This document shows positions 42,117 through 49,348 of a stretch of DNA of 64,000 nt, piece after piece (position 1 is the stretch's first letter; each line of letters begins with the position of its first letter). A program made the translations under genes and the position numbers. This DNA is from Serinicoccus kebangsaanensis (lineage in GTDB: Bacteria > Actinomycetota > Actinomycetes > Actinomycetales > Dermatophilaceae): contig NZ_VSLG01000013.1 in NCBI RefSeq assembly GCF_008919445.1, positions 1 through 64,000 on the forward strand. Reading direction: 5' to 3'. The notes under the pieces are model-generated. The model did no database searches, was not told where the DNA came from, and saw only the letters and a program-made list of their open reading frames with translations.

Positions 42117-42193
42117 ACCGACCTGGGCACGGTTGTGCACCGGATGCGCCCTACTCGACGGTGCATCTGGTGCGCAACCTTGCCCAGGTCGGG
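42117..42193. repeat. 77-bp imperfect palindrome between binding-protein and permease genes
   Basis: Arms of about 34 nt, starting CGACCTGGGCA and ending TGCCCAGGTCG, pair with four evenly spaced mismatches around a 9-nt loop (42151-42159). It is internal to the importer operon. In other operons such hairpins allow the binding protein to be made in excess of the membrane subunits; that role is inferred. Confidence 0.85.
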
Positions 42194-42204
42194 ATCCGGC
42201 GCGG

Positions 42205-43800
42205 TCAGCCGCGGGCCAGCTCGCCCAGGTCGAAGGACTCCTTGATCGCGTTGGTCGGCAGCCCGGTGATGTCCGGGTCGGCGACCATGAGGTTGGGCAG
42301 CAGGAAGAGGAAGTCGGCGGCGGCGTCCTCGCTGATGAGCGTCGCGGCCTCGGCCAGCTTGGCGACCTGCTCCTCCTCGGTGCCGGTGTCCGCCTCCTCG
42401 AAGAGCGTCTGGACCTGCTCGGTGCCGTAGGTCGTGTAGTAGTCCGGGCTGCCGAAGACGTTGGCCATGTCGCGCGGCTCGACGTGCGCCACGATCGACA
42501 TGTCGAAGTCCTTGTTGGTGAAGACCGTCTCCAGCCACGCGGCCGGGAACTCCAGCTCGTCGATCGTCACCTGCAGCCCGGCGTCCTCCAGCATGGACTC
42601 GACGACGGTGCCGCAGGAGACGGCATACGGCAGCGACGGTATGCGCAGCCGCAGCTCGGTGCCCTCGGCGCCGGCCTCGGCGATCAGCTCCTCGGCGCGG
42701 GCCAGGTCGAAGGGGTAGTCCCCGGTGCGATCCTCGTACCACGGGTCGGTGGGCGGGGCCATCGAGCCGATGAGCTCGCCGCGACCGGCCCAGCAGGTGT
42801 CCATCAGCGCCTGGTGGTCGATGGCGTGCCGCACCGCCTGCCGCAGGTCGGCGTCGGCCAGCGGGTTGCCCTCCTCCTGGTTCATCGACAGCACGACCTC
42901 GCCGTTGGTCGTGCCCTCGACGATCTGGAAGTCGCCGCCCTCGAATTCGGCGAGCGACTCCGGCGCCTGCACCGTCGACACGACGTCGATGGAGTCGGTG
43001 AGCATGGCGTTGTTGAGCGCGTTGGCGTCGTCGAAGTAGCGCATTTCGACGGCGGCGAAATAGGGCGCCTCGTCGTGGTAGTCGGGGTTGCGCTCCAGGG
43101 TGATCTGGGTGCCGCGGTCCCAGGTGCCGAAGGTGTACGGCCCGGTGCCGAGCGCCTCCTCCGCGAGGTTGTCGACCCCCTCGGTGTCGAACATCGCGCC
43201 GACCCGGGTGGTGAGCGCATACAGGAAGGAGTTGGACGGCCGCGACAACGTGACCTCCAGGGTCGTGTCGTCCACCGCCTCGACCGACTCGACGACGTCC
43301 AGCTGCGACTTCAGGCTGATCGTCCAGGCGTCGGAGGAGACCCGCTCGAGCGAGAAGGCGGCGTCCTCGGCGGTGAACTCGCTGCCGTCGGAGAAGGTGA
43401 CGCCGTCCTTGAGCGTGAAGGTGTAGGTCAGCCGGTCCTCGCTGACCTCCCACTCGGTGGCCAGCGCCGGGACGATCTCCCCGGACTCGACGTCGACGCT
43501 CACCAGCGTCTCGTAGACGTTGTCCAGCAGCAGCTGCGGGATGGCCGCGCCGTCGGTCGTGGTGAAGTCCAGGCTGGCCGGCTCCGCGACCAGGCCGATG
43601 CGCACCGTCTCGTCCGAGCCGCCGGGCGCGGGGGCCTGCGCGGTGTCGTCGCCGGTGTCCTCACCTCCCTCGGCCTCGCTGCCGGTCCCGTCCTGCGAGC
43701 CGGTGTCCGAGCTGGTGCTCGAGCCGGCGTTGCAGCCCGCCAGCAGAGCGGTCACGGCGACCGCCGCGACGAGGGAGCGAGTCTTCGTTGACGTCCTCAT
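42205..43800 (-). CDS. Peptide-type ABC transporter substrate-binding lipoprotein
   Basis: A 531-aa SBP family 5 lipoprotein. The signal peptide ends at lipobox LLAGC and is followed by a Ser/Thr/Asp/Gly-rich linker to about residue 60. The domain has YTFTLKDGVTFSDGSEFTAEDAAF, read in part, and RQAVRHAIDHQALM, both typical of DppA/OppA. It delivers oligopeptides or similar solutes to the membrane subunits encoded downstream. The ATG at 43800 (MRTSTKTRS) gives a normal signal peptide; the longer frame adds 17 unlikely residues. Confidence 0.9.
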   Translation of the reverse strand: MRTSTKTRSLVAAVAVTALLAGCNAGSSTSSDTGSQDGTGSEAEGGEDTGDDTAQAPAPGGSDETVRIGLVAEPASLDFTTTDGAAIPQLLLDNVYETLVSVDVESGEIVPALATEWEVSEDRLTYTFTLKDGVTFSDGSEFTAEDAAFSLERVSSDAWTISLKSQLDVVESVEAVDDTTLEVTLSRPSNSFLYALTTRVGAMFDTEGVDNLAEEALGTGPYTFGTWDRGTQITLERNPDYHDEAPYFAAVEMRYFDDANALNNAMLTDSIDVVSTVQAPESLAEFEGGDFQIVEGTTNGEVVLSMNQEEGNPLADADLRQAVRHAIDHQALMDTCWAGRGELIGSMAPPTDPWYEDRTGDYPFDLARAEELIAEAGAEGTELRLRIPSLPYAVSCGTVVESMLEDAGLQVTIDELEFPAAWLETVFTNKDFDMSIVAHVEPRDMANVFGSPDYYTTYGTEQVQTLFEEADTGTEEEQVAKLAEAATLISEDAAADFLFLLPNLMVADPDITGLPTNAIKESFDLGELARG

Positions 43801-43850
43801 AGCAGGCATCTTCGTCCATCCCGGCGCAGCTGCGCCAATCCTCCCTGCCA

Positions 43851-43856
43851 TAGGGT
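43851..43856 (+). promoter_or_regulatory. -10 box (TAGGGT), leaderless glycerate kinase transcript
   Basis: TAGGGT ends 6 nt before the GTG start at 43863. Confidence 0.5.
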
Positions 43857-43862
43857 CAACCT

Positions 43863-44912
43863 GTGAGCACCGCAGCCGAGGACACCACGAGACCGGTCGT
43901 GCTGGTCGCGCCGGACAAGTTCCGCGGGTCGCTGACCGCGCCGGAGGTGGTGGACGCCGCCCGCGCCGCCGCCGAGGGAGCAGGCTGGGAGGTGATCGGT
44001 ATGCCCATGGCCGACGGCGGCGAGGGCATGCTGGACGCCTTCGGCGGCGCCAACCGCACGAGCACCGTCACCGGTCCGCTCGGTGACCCGGTGCGGGCCG
44101 CCTGGCGGCTCGGCGACGACGGCGTGGCGGTGGTCGAGTCGGCCGCGGCGAGCGGGCTGGTGCTGGCCGGCGGCAAGCAGGACAACGACCCGGTGGGGGC
44201 GACCAGCGCCGGCACCGGTGAGCTGGTCGCCGAGGCGGTGCGAGCCGGCGCCACGCGGATCATCGTGGGGCTCGGGGGGTCGGCGATGAGCGACGGCGGG
44301 CTCGGGGCGGTGGTGGCAGCGCGCGCCGGGCTGGACGGCCGGACGCCGGCCGAGCTCGGGGTCGAGCTGCTCGCGGCCTGCGACGTGCAGACGCCGTTCG
44401 TCGAGGCCGCGCAGGTCTTCGGGCCGCAGAAGGGTGCCGACGCCGACCAGGTGATCGAGCTCACCGGGCGGCTCTTCGTGCTGCAGGGTCGCTACGTCGA
44501 GGAGTTCGGCGTCGACGTGTCGGCCACCCCGGGGGCCGGGGCGGCCGGGGGCCTCGGTGGTGGGCTGCTCGTGCTCGGCGGCTCCCTCGTGCCCGGGCTG
44601 CGCCTGGTCGCCGAGCAGCTGGGGCTGGCCGACGCCGTCGCCCGCGCCGACGCGATCGTCACCGGCGAGGGCGCCCTGGACGCTGAGTCGTTCAACGGCA
44701 AGGTGGTCGGGGGCGTCGTCGACGAGGCCGAGCCCTACGGCATACCGGTCGTCGTCGTGGCCGGGATCGTGCGCGAGGACGCGCCCGCCGTGCGTCTCTC
44801 CGGGCTGCGCGTGGTGGACCTGTCCGAGACCTTCGGCGCCAACGCGTCGTGGAACGACACCGCCTCCTGCATCCGACGCGCCGTCGCCGAGCAGCTCTCC
44901 ACCCTCTCCTGA
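43863..44912 (+). CDS. Glycerate kinase (GlxK/GarK family)
   Basis: A 349-aa enzyme phosphorylating D-glycerate. VLVAPDKFRGSLTAPEV (12-28), PMADGGEGML (about 48-57), GLGGSAMSDGGLG and TGEGALDAESFNGKV are the family motifs. It may use glycerate from a hydroxypyruvate reductase such as the one at 11.4 kb, though that gene is far away. The GTG start lies 6 nt after TAGGGT. Its stop codon is followed directly by a 22-bp tandem array. Confidence 0.92.
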   Translation: MSTAAEDTTRPVVLVAPDKFRGSLTAPEVVDAARAAAEGAGWEVIGMPMADGGEGMLDAFGGANRTSTVTGPLGDPVRAAWRLGDDGVAVVESAAASGLVLAGGKQDNDPVGATSAGTGELVAEAVRAGATRIIVGLGGSAMSDGGLGAVVAARAGLDGRTPAELGVELLAACDVQTPFVEAAQVFGPQKGADADQVIELTGRLFVLQGRYVEEFGVDVSATPGAGAAGGLGGGLLVLGGSLVPGLRLVAEQLGLADAVARADAIVTGEGALDAESFNGKVVGGVVDEAEPYGIPVVVVAGIVREDAPAVRLSGLRVVDLSETFGANASWNDTASCIRRAVAEQLSTLS

Positions 44913-45022
44913 CCGGCCGCACGGTTTGCGCGCGCCGACCGCACGGTTTGCGCGCACCGGCCGCACGGTCTGCGCGCACCGACCGCACGGTCTGCGCGCA
45001 CCGGCCGCACGATCTGCGATCC
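44913..45022 (+). repeat. Tandem array A, 22-bp unit, five copies
   Basis: Five units of exactly 22 bp start at 44913, 44935, 44957, 44979 and 45001, directly after the glycerate kinase stop. The unit is CCGRCCGCACGGTYTGCGCG plus CA. Units alternate GGCC, GACC, GGCC, GACC, GGCC, giving a 44-bp higher-order period. The array is followed at once by a mirrored array. Confidence 0.95.
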
Positions 45023-45130
45023 AGGGACGCAAAGTGCGCGGCCAGTCGACACAAAGTGCGCGGTCGGTCGACGCAAAGCGTGCGGCCAGTCGACGCAAAG
45101 CGTGCGGTCGGTCGGGCAAAAGCGCGGGTT
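45023..45130 (-). repeat. Tandem array B, inverted copies of the 22-bp unit
   Basis: The marker GACGCAAAG (or variant) recurs at 45026, 45048, 45070, 45092 and, degenerate, 45114, an exact 22-bp period. Read on the minus strand each unit starts CCGACCGCACGCTTTGCG, matching array A at 17 of 18 bases. The GGCC/GACC alternation is mirrored about the junction. Arrays A and B together form a near-palindrome of about 218 bp. Confidence 0.9.
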
Positions 45131-45180
45131 ACCCATGAGTAGGGCTGCGCCGGTGCGGTATACACTGGGCGCAGAACCGC

Positions 45181-45193
45181 GTACTGACAGTAC
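45181..45193. promoter_or_regulatory. GTACTG-A-CAGTAC palindrome upstream of the acyl-CoA dehydrogenase
   Basis: A perfect 6-1-6 inverted repeat 35 nt before the start codon, next to a TATACAC stretch (from about 45160) that could be a -10 region. It is a plausible operator for a TetR- or GntR-type fatty-acid regulator. Confidence 0.45.
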
Positions 45194-45228
45194 CGCATAC
45201 CTCCCGGCCTCACCCTCAGGAGCCACCG

Positions 45229-47133
45229 TTGGGCCACTACCGCAGCAACGTCCGCGACGCCGAGTTCATGCTGTTCGACGTCCTGCGCCGCCAGGAGGTG
45301 CTGGGGCGGGCACCCTACGAGGAGATCGACACCGAGACCGCCCGGGAGGCGCTGCACGCGGTCGCCGAGCTCGCGGAGGGCCCCATCGCCGCGTCGTTCA
45401 CCGAGTCCGACCGCACCCCGCCCGTGCTCGACCCCGCCACCGGCCAGGTCAGCATGCCGGAGAGCTTCGTGCGCTCCTACCAGACCTGGGTGGAGAACGA
45501 GTGGTGGCGGCTGGAGATCGAGGAGGGCCTGGGCGGCACGCCTGCTCCCCCGAGCCTGACCTGGGCGATGTCCGAGCTGGTGCTCGGCGCCAACCCGGCG
45601 GTCAAGATGTTCGCCGCGGGCTACACCTTCTCCAACGTGCTCTACCGCCTCGGCACCCCGGAGCAGCAGCAGCTCGCGCAGCTCATGGTGGACCACGCCT
45701 GGGGCGCGACGATGATGCTCACCGAGCCGGACGCCGGCAGCGACGTCGGCGCCGGCCGCAGCAAGGCGGTCAAGGCCGGTGACGGCAGCTGGCACCTCAC
45801 CGGCACCAAGCGCTTCATCACCAGCGGTGTCGCCCCGTTCTACGACAACGTCATCCACTTCGTCCTCGCCCGCCCCGAGGGCGCCGGACCGGGCACCAAG
45901 GGCCTGTCCCTCTTCATCGTCCCGGACCGGCACGTCACCGACCTGGACACCGGCGAGCTCGGCGACAAGAACGGCGTGACCATCACCGCCATCGAGCACA
46001 AGATGGGGCTCAAGGTCTCGACCACCTGCGAGGTCGCGCTCGGGGAGGATCCCGACCGTCCGGCCGTCGGCTACCTGCTGGGTGAGGTCCACGACGGCAT
46101 CGCCCAGATGTTCCGGATCATCGAGTATGCCCGGATGCTGGTCGGCACGAAGGCGATCGCCACCCTGTCGGCGGGCTACCAGGCCGCGCTGGACTACGCC
46201 AAGGAGCGGGTCCAGGGGGCCGACCTCACCCGGATGACGGACAAGAACGCGCCCCGGGTGAAGATCACCGCGCACCCGGACGTGCGCCGCTCGCTGCTGC
46301 TGCAGAAGGCGTATGCCGAGGGGCTGCGGGCGCTCATGCTCTACACCGCGAGCGTCCAGGACCAGGTGCACGGCGCCCAGGACCTCACCGGGGAGGAGCG
46401 GCCCGGCGACATCGACCGGGACACGGCGCTGGCGGCGAGGGTAAACGACCTGCTGCTGCCGCTGGTCAAGGGCTGCGGCAGCGAGCGCGCCTTCACCCTG
46501 CTCGGCACGGAGTCGCTGCAGACCCTCGGCGGCTCGGGCTTCCTGCAGGACTACCCGATCGAGCAGTACGTCCGCGACGCCAAGATCGACAGCCTCTACG
46601 AGGGCACCACGGCCATCCAGGGCATGGACTTCTTCTTCCGCAAGATCCTGCGCGACCGGGGCGAGGCGCTCGGGCACGTCGCCGCCCAGGTCCAGCAGAC
46701 CGCGTCCGCGCAGGTGGACGACGGGCTCGCCGAGGTCCGCGCCGCGGTCCTGCGCGCCCTCGGGGAGGTCTCCGCGATGGTCGAGTTCATGACCGGGCGG
46801 GCGATCGAGAGCCAGACCCGGCCGGACGCGGTGTATGCCGTGGGCCTGGGCACCACCCGCCTGCTGCTCGCCGCCGGCGACCTGCTCATCGGCTGGCTGC
46901 TGCTGCGCGAGGCGGAGGTCGCCCAGCGGCTGCTCACCTCCGGGGAGACCGGGGTCAGCGGGGTGAGCGCCGCCGACGAGGACGGGCGGGCCTACCTGCT
47001 GGGCAAGGTGGCGGCCGCGCGCTTCTTCGCGACCGAGGTGCTCCCGCGCCTCGGGGCCGACCGGCGCACGGTCACCGCGGCCGATGACGGTCAGGTGGCG
47101 TCCGTGATGGACCTGCCGGAGGCGGCGTTCTGA
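45229..47133 (+). CDS. Acyl-CoA dehydrogenase, long form with C-terminal extension
   Basis: A 634-aa flavoenzyme. MMLTEPDAGSDVGAGRSKAV, LTGTKRFITSG and DSLYEGTTAIQGMDFFFRKI are the FAD- and substrate-binding blocks of the ~600-aa FadE-type dehydrogenases that have an N-terminal extension (HYRSNVRDAEFMLFDVL) and an extra C-terminal helical domain. It catalyses the first oxidation of beta-oxidation. The start is TTG with CAGGAG upstream. No electron-transfer flavoprotein gene is nearby. A 13-bp palindrome upstream suggests repressor control. Confidence 0.93.
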   Translation: MGHYRSNVRDAEFMLFDVLRRQEVLGRAPYEEIDTETAREALHAVAELAEGPIAASFTESDRTPPVLDPATGQVSMPESFVRSYQTWVENEWWRLEIEEGLGGTPAPPSLTWAMSELVLGANPAVKMFAAGYTFSNVLYRLGTPEQQQLAQLMVDHAWGATMMLTEPDAGSDVGAGRSKAVKAGDGSWHLTGTKRFITSGVAPFYDNVIHFVLARPEGAGPGTKGLSLFIVPDRHVTDLDTGELGDKNGVTITAIEHKMGLKVSTTCEVALGEDPDRPAVGYLLGEVHDGIAQMFRIIEYARMLVGTKAIATLSAGYQAALDYAKERVQGADLTRMTDKNAPRVKITAHPDVRRSLLLQKAYAEGLRALMLYTASVQDQVHGAQDLTGEERPGDIDRDTALAARVNDLLLPLVKGCGSERAFTLLGTESLQTLGGSGFLQDYPIEQYVRDAKIDSLYEGTTAIQGMDFFFRKILRDRGEALGHVAAQVQQTASAQVDDGLAEVRAAVLRALGEVSAMVEFMTGRAIESQTRPDAVYAVGLGTTRLLLAAGDLLIGWLLLREAEVAQRLLTSGETGVSGVSAADEDGRAYLLGKVAAARFFATEVLPRLGADRRTVTAADDGQVASVMDLPEAAF

Positions 47134-47167
47134 CCCCTCCTGCCGACCCCGGTGCTTGACTGGGGCG

Positions 47168-47749
47168 ATGCAGGTCGAGACGCACCCGGTGACGCCGGAC
47201 CGGTTCGAGGACTTCGCCGACGTGGTGAACCCCAACCGGCGCGCGACGCACTGCTGGTGCGTGACGCACCGGCTGCGGCAGGCAGACGTCCACGAGCTCG
47301 GCGGCGACGGCGACGACGCCCGCGAGCGGGCGATGCTCGCCCTCTGCGAGCGCGACCAGCCGCCCGGGGTGGTGGCCTATGCCGACGGCACACCCGTCGC
47401 CTGGTGCAACATCGGTCGCCGGGCCGACATGCCGTTCCTGGCCAGGTCGAGCAAGATCCGGCCGGTCGACGACGTCGACGTGTGGAGCATCGTCTGCGTA
47501 GTGGTCCGCGGCGGTCACCGCAAGCGCGGCCACACCACCCCGCTGCTCGAGGGGGCGGTGGCCTATGCCGCCGCCCACGGCGCCCCGGCGGTCGAGGCCT
47601 ACCCGGTGGAGCCCGAGGGACGGATGGACACCACGATGGCCTTCGTCGGGACGCGGCAGATGTTCGAGAAGGTCGGCTTCGAGGTGATCGGCAGGACGGA
47701 CGCCGTGGCCAGCCGGCTGCCGCGCATCGTCATGCGCCGCACCCTCTGA
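47168..47749 (+). CDS. GNAT-like acetyltransferase
   Basis: A 193-aa protein with a GNAT-type core: VAYADGTPVAWCNIGRR, then VWSIVCVVVRGGHRKRGHTTPLLEGAVAYA, read in part, for the acetyl-CoA loop (variant RKRGH in place of RGxGx), and MFEKVGFEVIGR near the end. The N-terminus contains an unusual THCWCVTHRL segment with two Cys. The substrate is unknown. The ATG at 47168 was preferred over an in-frame TTG 12 nt upstream. Confidence 0.75.
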   Translation: MQVETHPVTPDRFEDFADVVNPNRRATHCWCVTHRLRQADVHELGGDGDDARERAMLALCERDQPPGVVAYADGTPVAWCNIGRRADMPFLARSSKIRPVDDVDVWSIVCVVVRGGHRKRGHTTPLLEGAVAYAAAHGAPAVEAYPVEPEGRMDTTMAFVGTRQMFEKVGFEVIGRTDAVASRLPRIVMRRTL

Positions 47750-47776
47750 CCAGCGGGGACGCGGACGGCGGCCGCC

Positions 47777-48235
47777 TCAGGTGTAGCGCTTGATGCGGAA
47801 GACGAAGCTGCGCATCATGAGATACATGAAGACCGCCTCGCAGGCGCCCGCGATCAGGCGCGCCGCGAGGAACTGCACGCCCACCCACTCCAGGGTCGTG
47901 GACAGCGCCAGGATGAAGAGCAGGTAGTTGGCGACCACGGTGACGACGTAGCGCCAGGTCTGCCGCCCCACCGGGCCGTGGCTCTGGAAGTTGAGCCACC
48001 GGTTGAGCACGAACGCCAGCCCGAAGGCCACGACGTAGCCCGTGGTGACCGCGAGCGGGTAGGGCCAGCGCAGGACGTCGAAGAGGATCGCCAGCAGGGT
48101 CAGGTCGAGGGCATAGGTGAAGCTGCTGATCGCGGCGAAGCCGATCGCGGTCTCCGGGATGATCCGTCGGACGGCCGACGGGAGCAGCGCGTAGACCCGC
48201 GCGCGGGTCAGCGCGAAGCGGTCGGCGGCGTTCAG
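47777..48235 (-). CDS. GtrA-like membrane protein with apparent CTG start
   Basis: A protein of about 152 aa with four hydrophobic helices (TAIGFAAISSFTYALDLTLLA; PLAVTTGYVVAFGLAFVL with NRWLNF; YVVTVVANYLLFILALS; the last with FMYLMMRSFVFR). FGLAFVLNRWLNFQ is the GtrA/DPMS signature; such proteins move polyprenyl-linked sugars. The first ATG/GTG/TTG in frame is a GTG at 48031, which would cut off two helices. In-frame coding homology extends up to a CTG at 48235 that overlaps the stop of the preceding gene (CTGA), suggesting a CTG start or coupling by reinitiation. Confidence 0.7.
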   Translation of the reverse strand: MNAADRFALTRARVYALLPSAVRRIIPETAIGFAAISSFTYALDLTLLAILFDVLRWPYPLAVTTGYVVAFGLAFVLNRWLNFQSHGPVGRQTWRYVVTVVANYLLFILALSTTLEWVGVQFLAARLIAGACEAVFMYLMMRSFVFRIKRYT

Positions 48236-48471
48236 TAGCCGTCGCGATCCCGGTAGCGGGAGTCACCACGGGCGTTCCGCTCGATGATCTCGCGGTGGGT
48301 CGTGTTGGATCGCTGGGTGTTCATCACCAGCCCGAGCAGCAGCGAGAGCACCCCCGCGGCCATGAGGATGTAGCCGACCGTCACCAGGTCGACGACGCTC
48401 GTGAGGTCGCCCACGGCGAAGGACAGGATGGCTCCGACGGCGAGCAGGAAGATTCCGAGGCCGATGCCCAT
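48232..48471 (-). CDS. DUF6458-like small membrane protein
   Basis: A 79-aa protein with two transmembrane helices (GIFLLAVGAILSFAVG and VGYILMAAGVLSLLLGLVM) and a charged C-terminal tail ending in RDRDGY. This matches a family of small actinobacterial membrane proteins of unknown role. GAAAGGATC precedes the ATG. Its stop overlaps the likely start of the GtrA-like gene. Confidence 0.8.
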   Translation of the reverse strand: MGIGLGIFLLAVGAILSFAVGDLTSVVDLVTVGYILMAAGVLSLLLGLVMNTQRSNTTHREIIERNARGDSRYRDRDGY

Positions 48472-48517
48472 GAGTGATCCTTTCGGTGTGGCTGCCGCCC
48501 AGCCTAACGGGACGCCC

Positions 48518-49348
48518 TCACAGCCGCCGGTCAGACAGCACGGGGAACCCCTCGCGCACCCGCTCGACCTCGCCGGCGTCGATCTCCACCGACAGCGTCT
48601 CCTCCCCCGCGCCGGCCTCGGCCAGCACAGCACCCGTGGGGTCGACGACCGCGCTGTGCCCGCCCATCTCCACCCCCGCGTGGGTGCCCGCAGTGTTGCC
48701 GGCGACGACGAAGCACTGGTTCTCGATCGCCCGGGCGCGCAGCAGCAGCCGCCAGTGCTCCACCCGGGCCATCGGCCAGGCGGAGGGGATGACGAAGAGC
48801 TGGGCGCCCCGGTCCAGCTGGGCACGGTAGAGCTCGGGGAAGCGCAGGTCGTAGCAGGTGGACAGCCCGGCCCGCAGCCCGTCCGCCGGCGCGGGGAGGT
48901 CGGTCACCACGAGCTCGCCGCCCGCCTCCATCAGCTTGGGCTCCCCCCCGCCGAAGCCGAAGCGGTGGATCTTGCGGTAGGTCGCGCGGACCCGCCCCTC
49001 CCCGTCCAGGACGACCGAGGTGTTCCACAGGTGCCGCCCCTCCTCGCCCGGCTCGGCCGTGCGCTCGGCCACGGAGCCGGTATGCACCACCGCACCGATC
49101 TCCCGGGTCGCCTCGGCCACGGGGACCAGGGCGGGGGGCAGCTCGCCGCGGTCCAGGCCGGAGAGGTCCTGGCTGCGCTCCTCCCACTCCGCGGAGGCGA
49201 AGCCGCCGGCGCTCCACAGCTCGGGCAGCAGCACCAGGTCGTGGCCGGCGCCGGCCGAGCGGACCAGGCCCGCCGCTCGGTCGGCACGTGCCGCGACGCT
49301 CTCCTGCGCCCCCTCGGCATACCCGAGCTGGATGACTGCGACTCTCAT
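48518..49348 (-). CDS. Carbon-nitrogen hydrolase (nitrilase superfamily)
   Basis: A 276-aa amidase. The Glu-Lys-Cys triad is visible: Glu43 in LLPELW, Lys126 in TYRKIHRF and Cys165 in STCYDLRFPELYR. The last motif resembles omega-amidase/deaminated-glutathione amidase enzymes (Nit1/Nit2, YafV), so a metabolite-repair role is a fair guess. Its ATG overlaps the stop of the CopD-CtaG gene (ATGA). Confidence 0.9.
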   Translation of the reverse strand: MRVAVIQLGYAEGAQESVAARADRAAGLVRSAGAGHDLVLLPELWSAGGFASAEWEERSQDLSGLDRGELPPALVPVAEATREIGAVVHTGSVAERTAEPGEEGRHLWNTSVVLDGEGRVRATYRKIHRFGFGGGEPKLMEAGGELVVTDLPAPADGLRAGLSTCYDLRFPELYRAQLDRGAQLFVIPSAWPMARVEHWRLLLRARAIENQCFVVAGNTAGTHAGVEMGGHSAVVDPTGAVLAEAGAGEETLSVEIDAGEVERVREGFPVLSDRRL

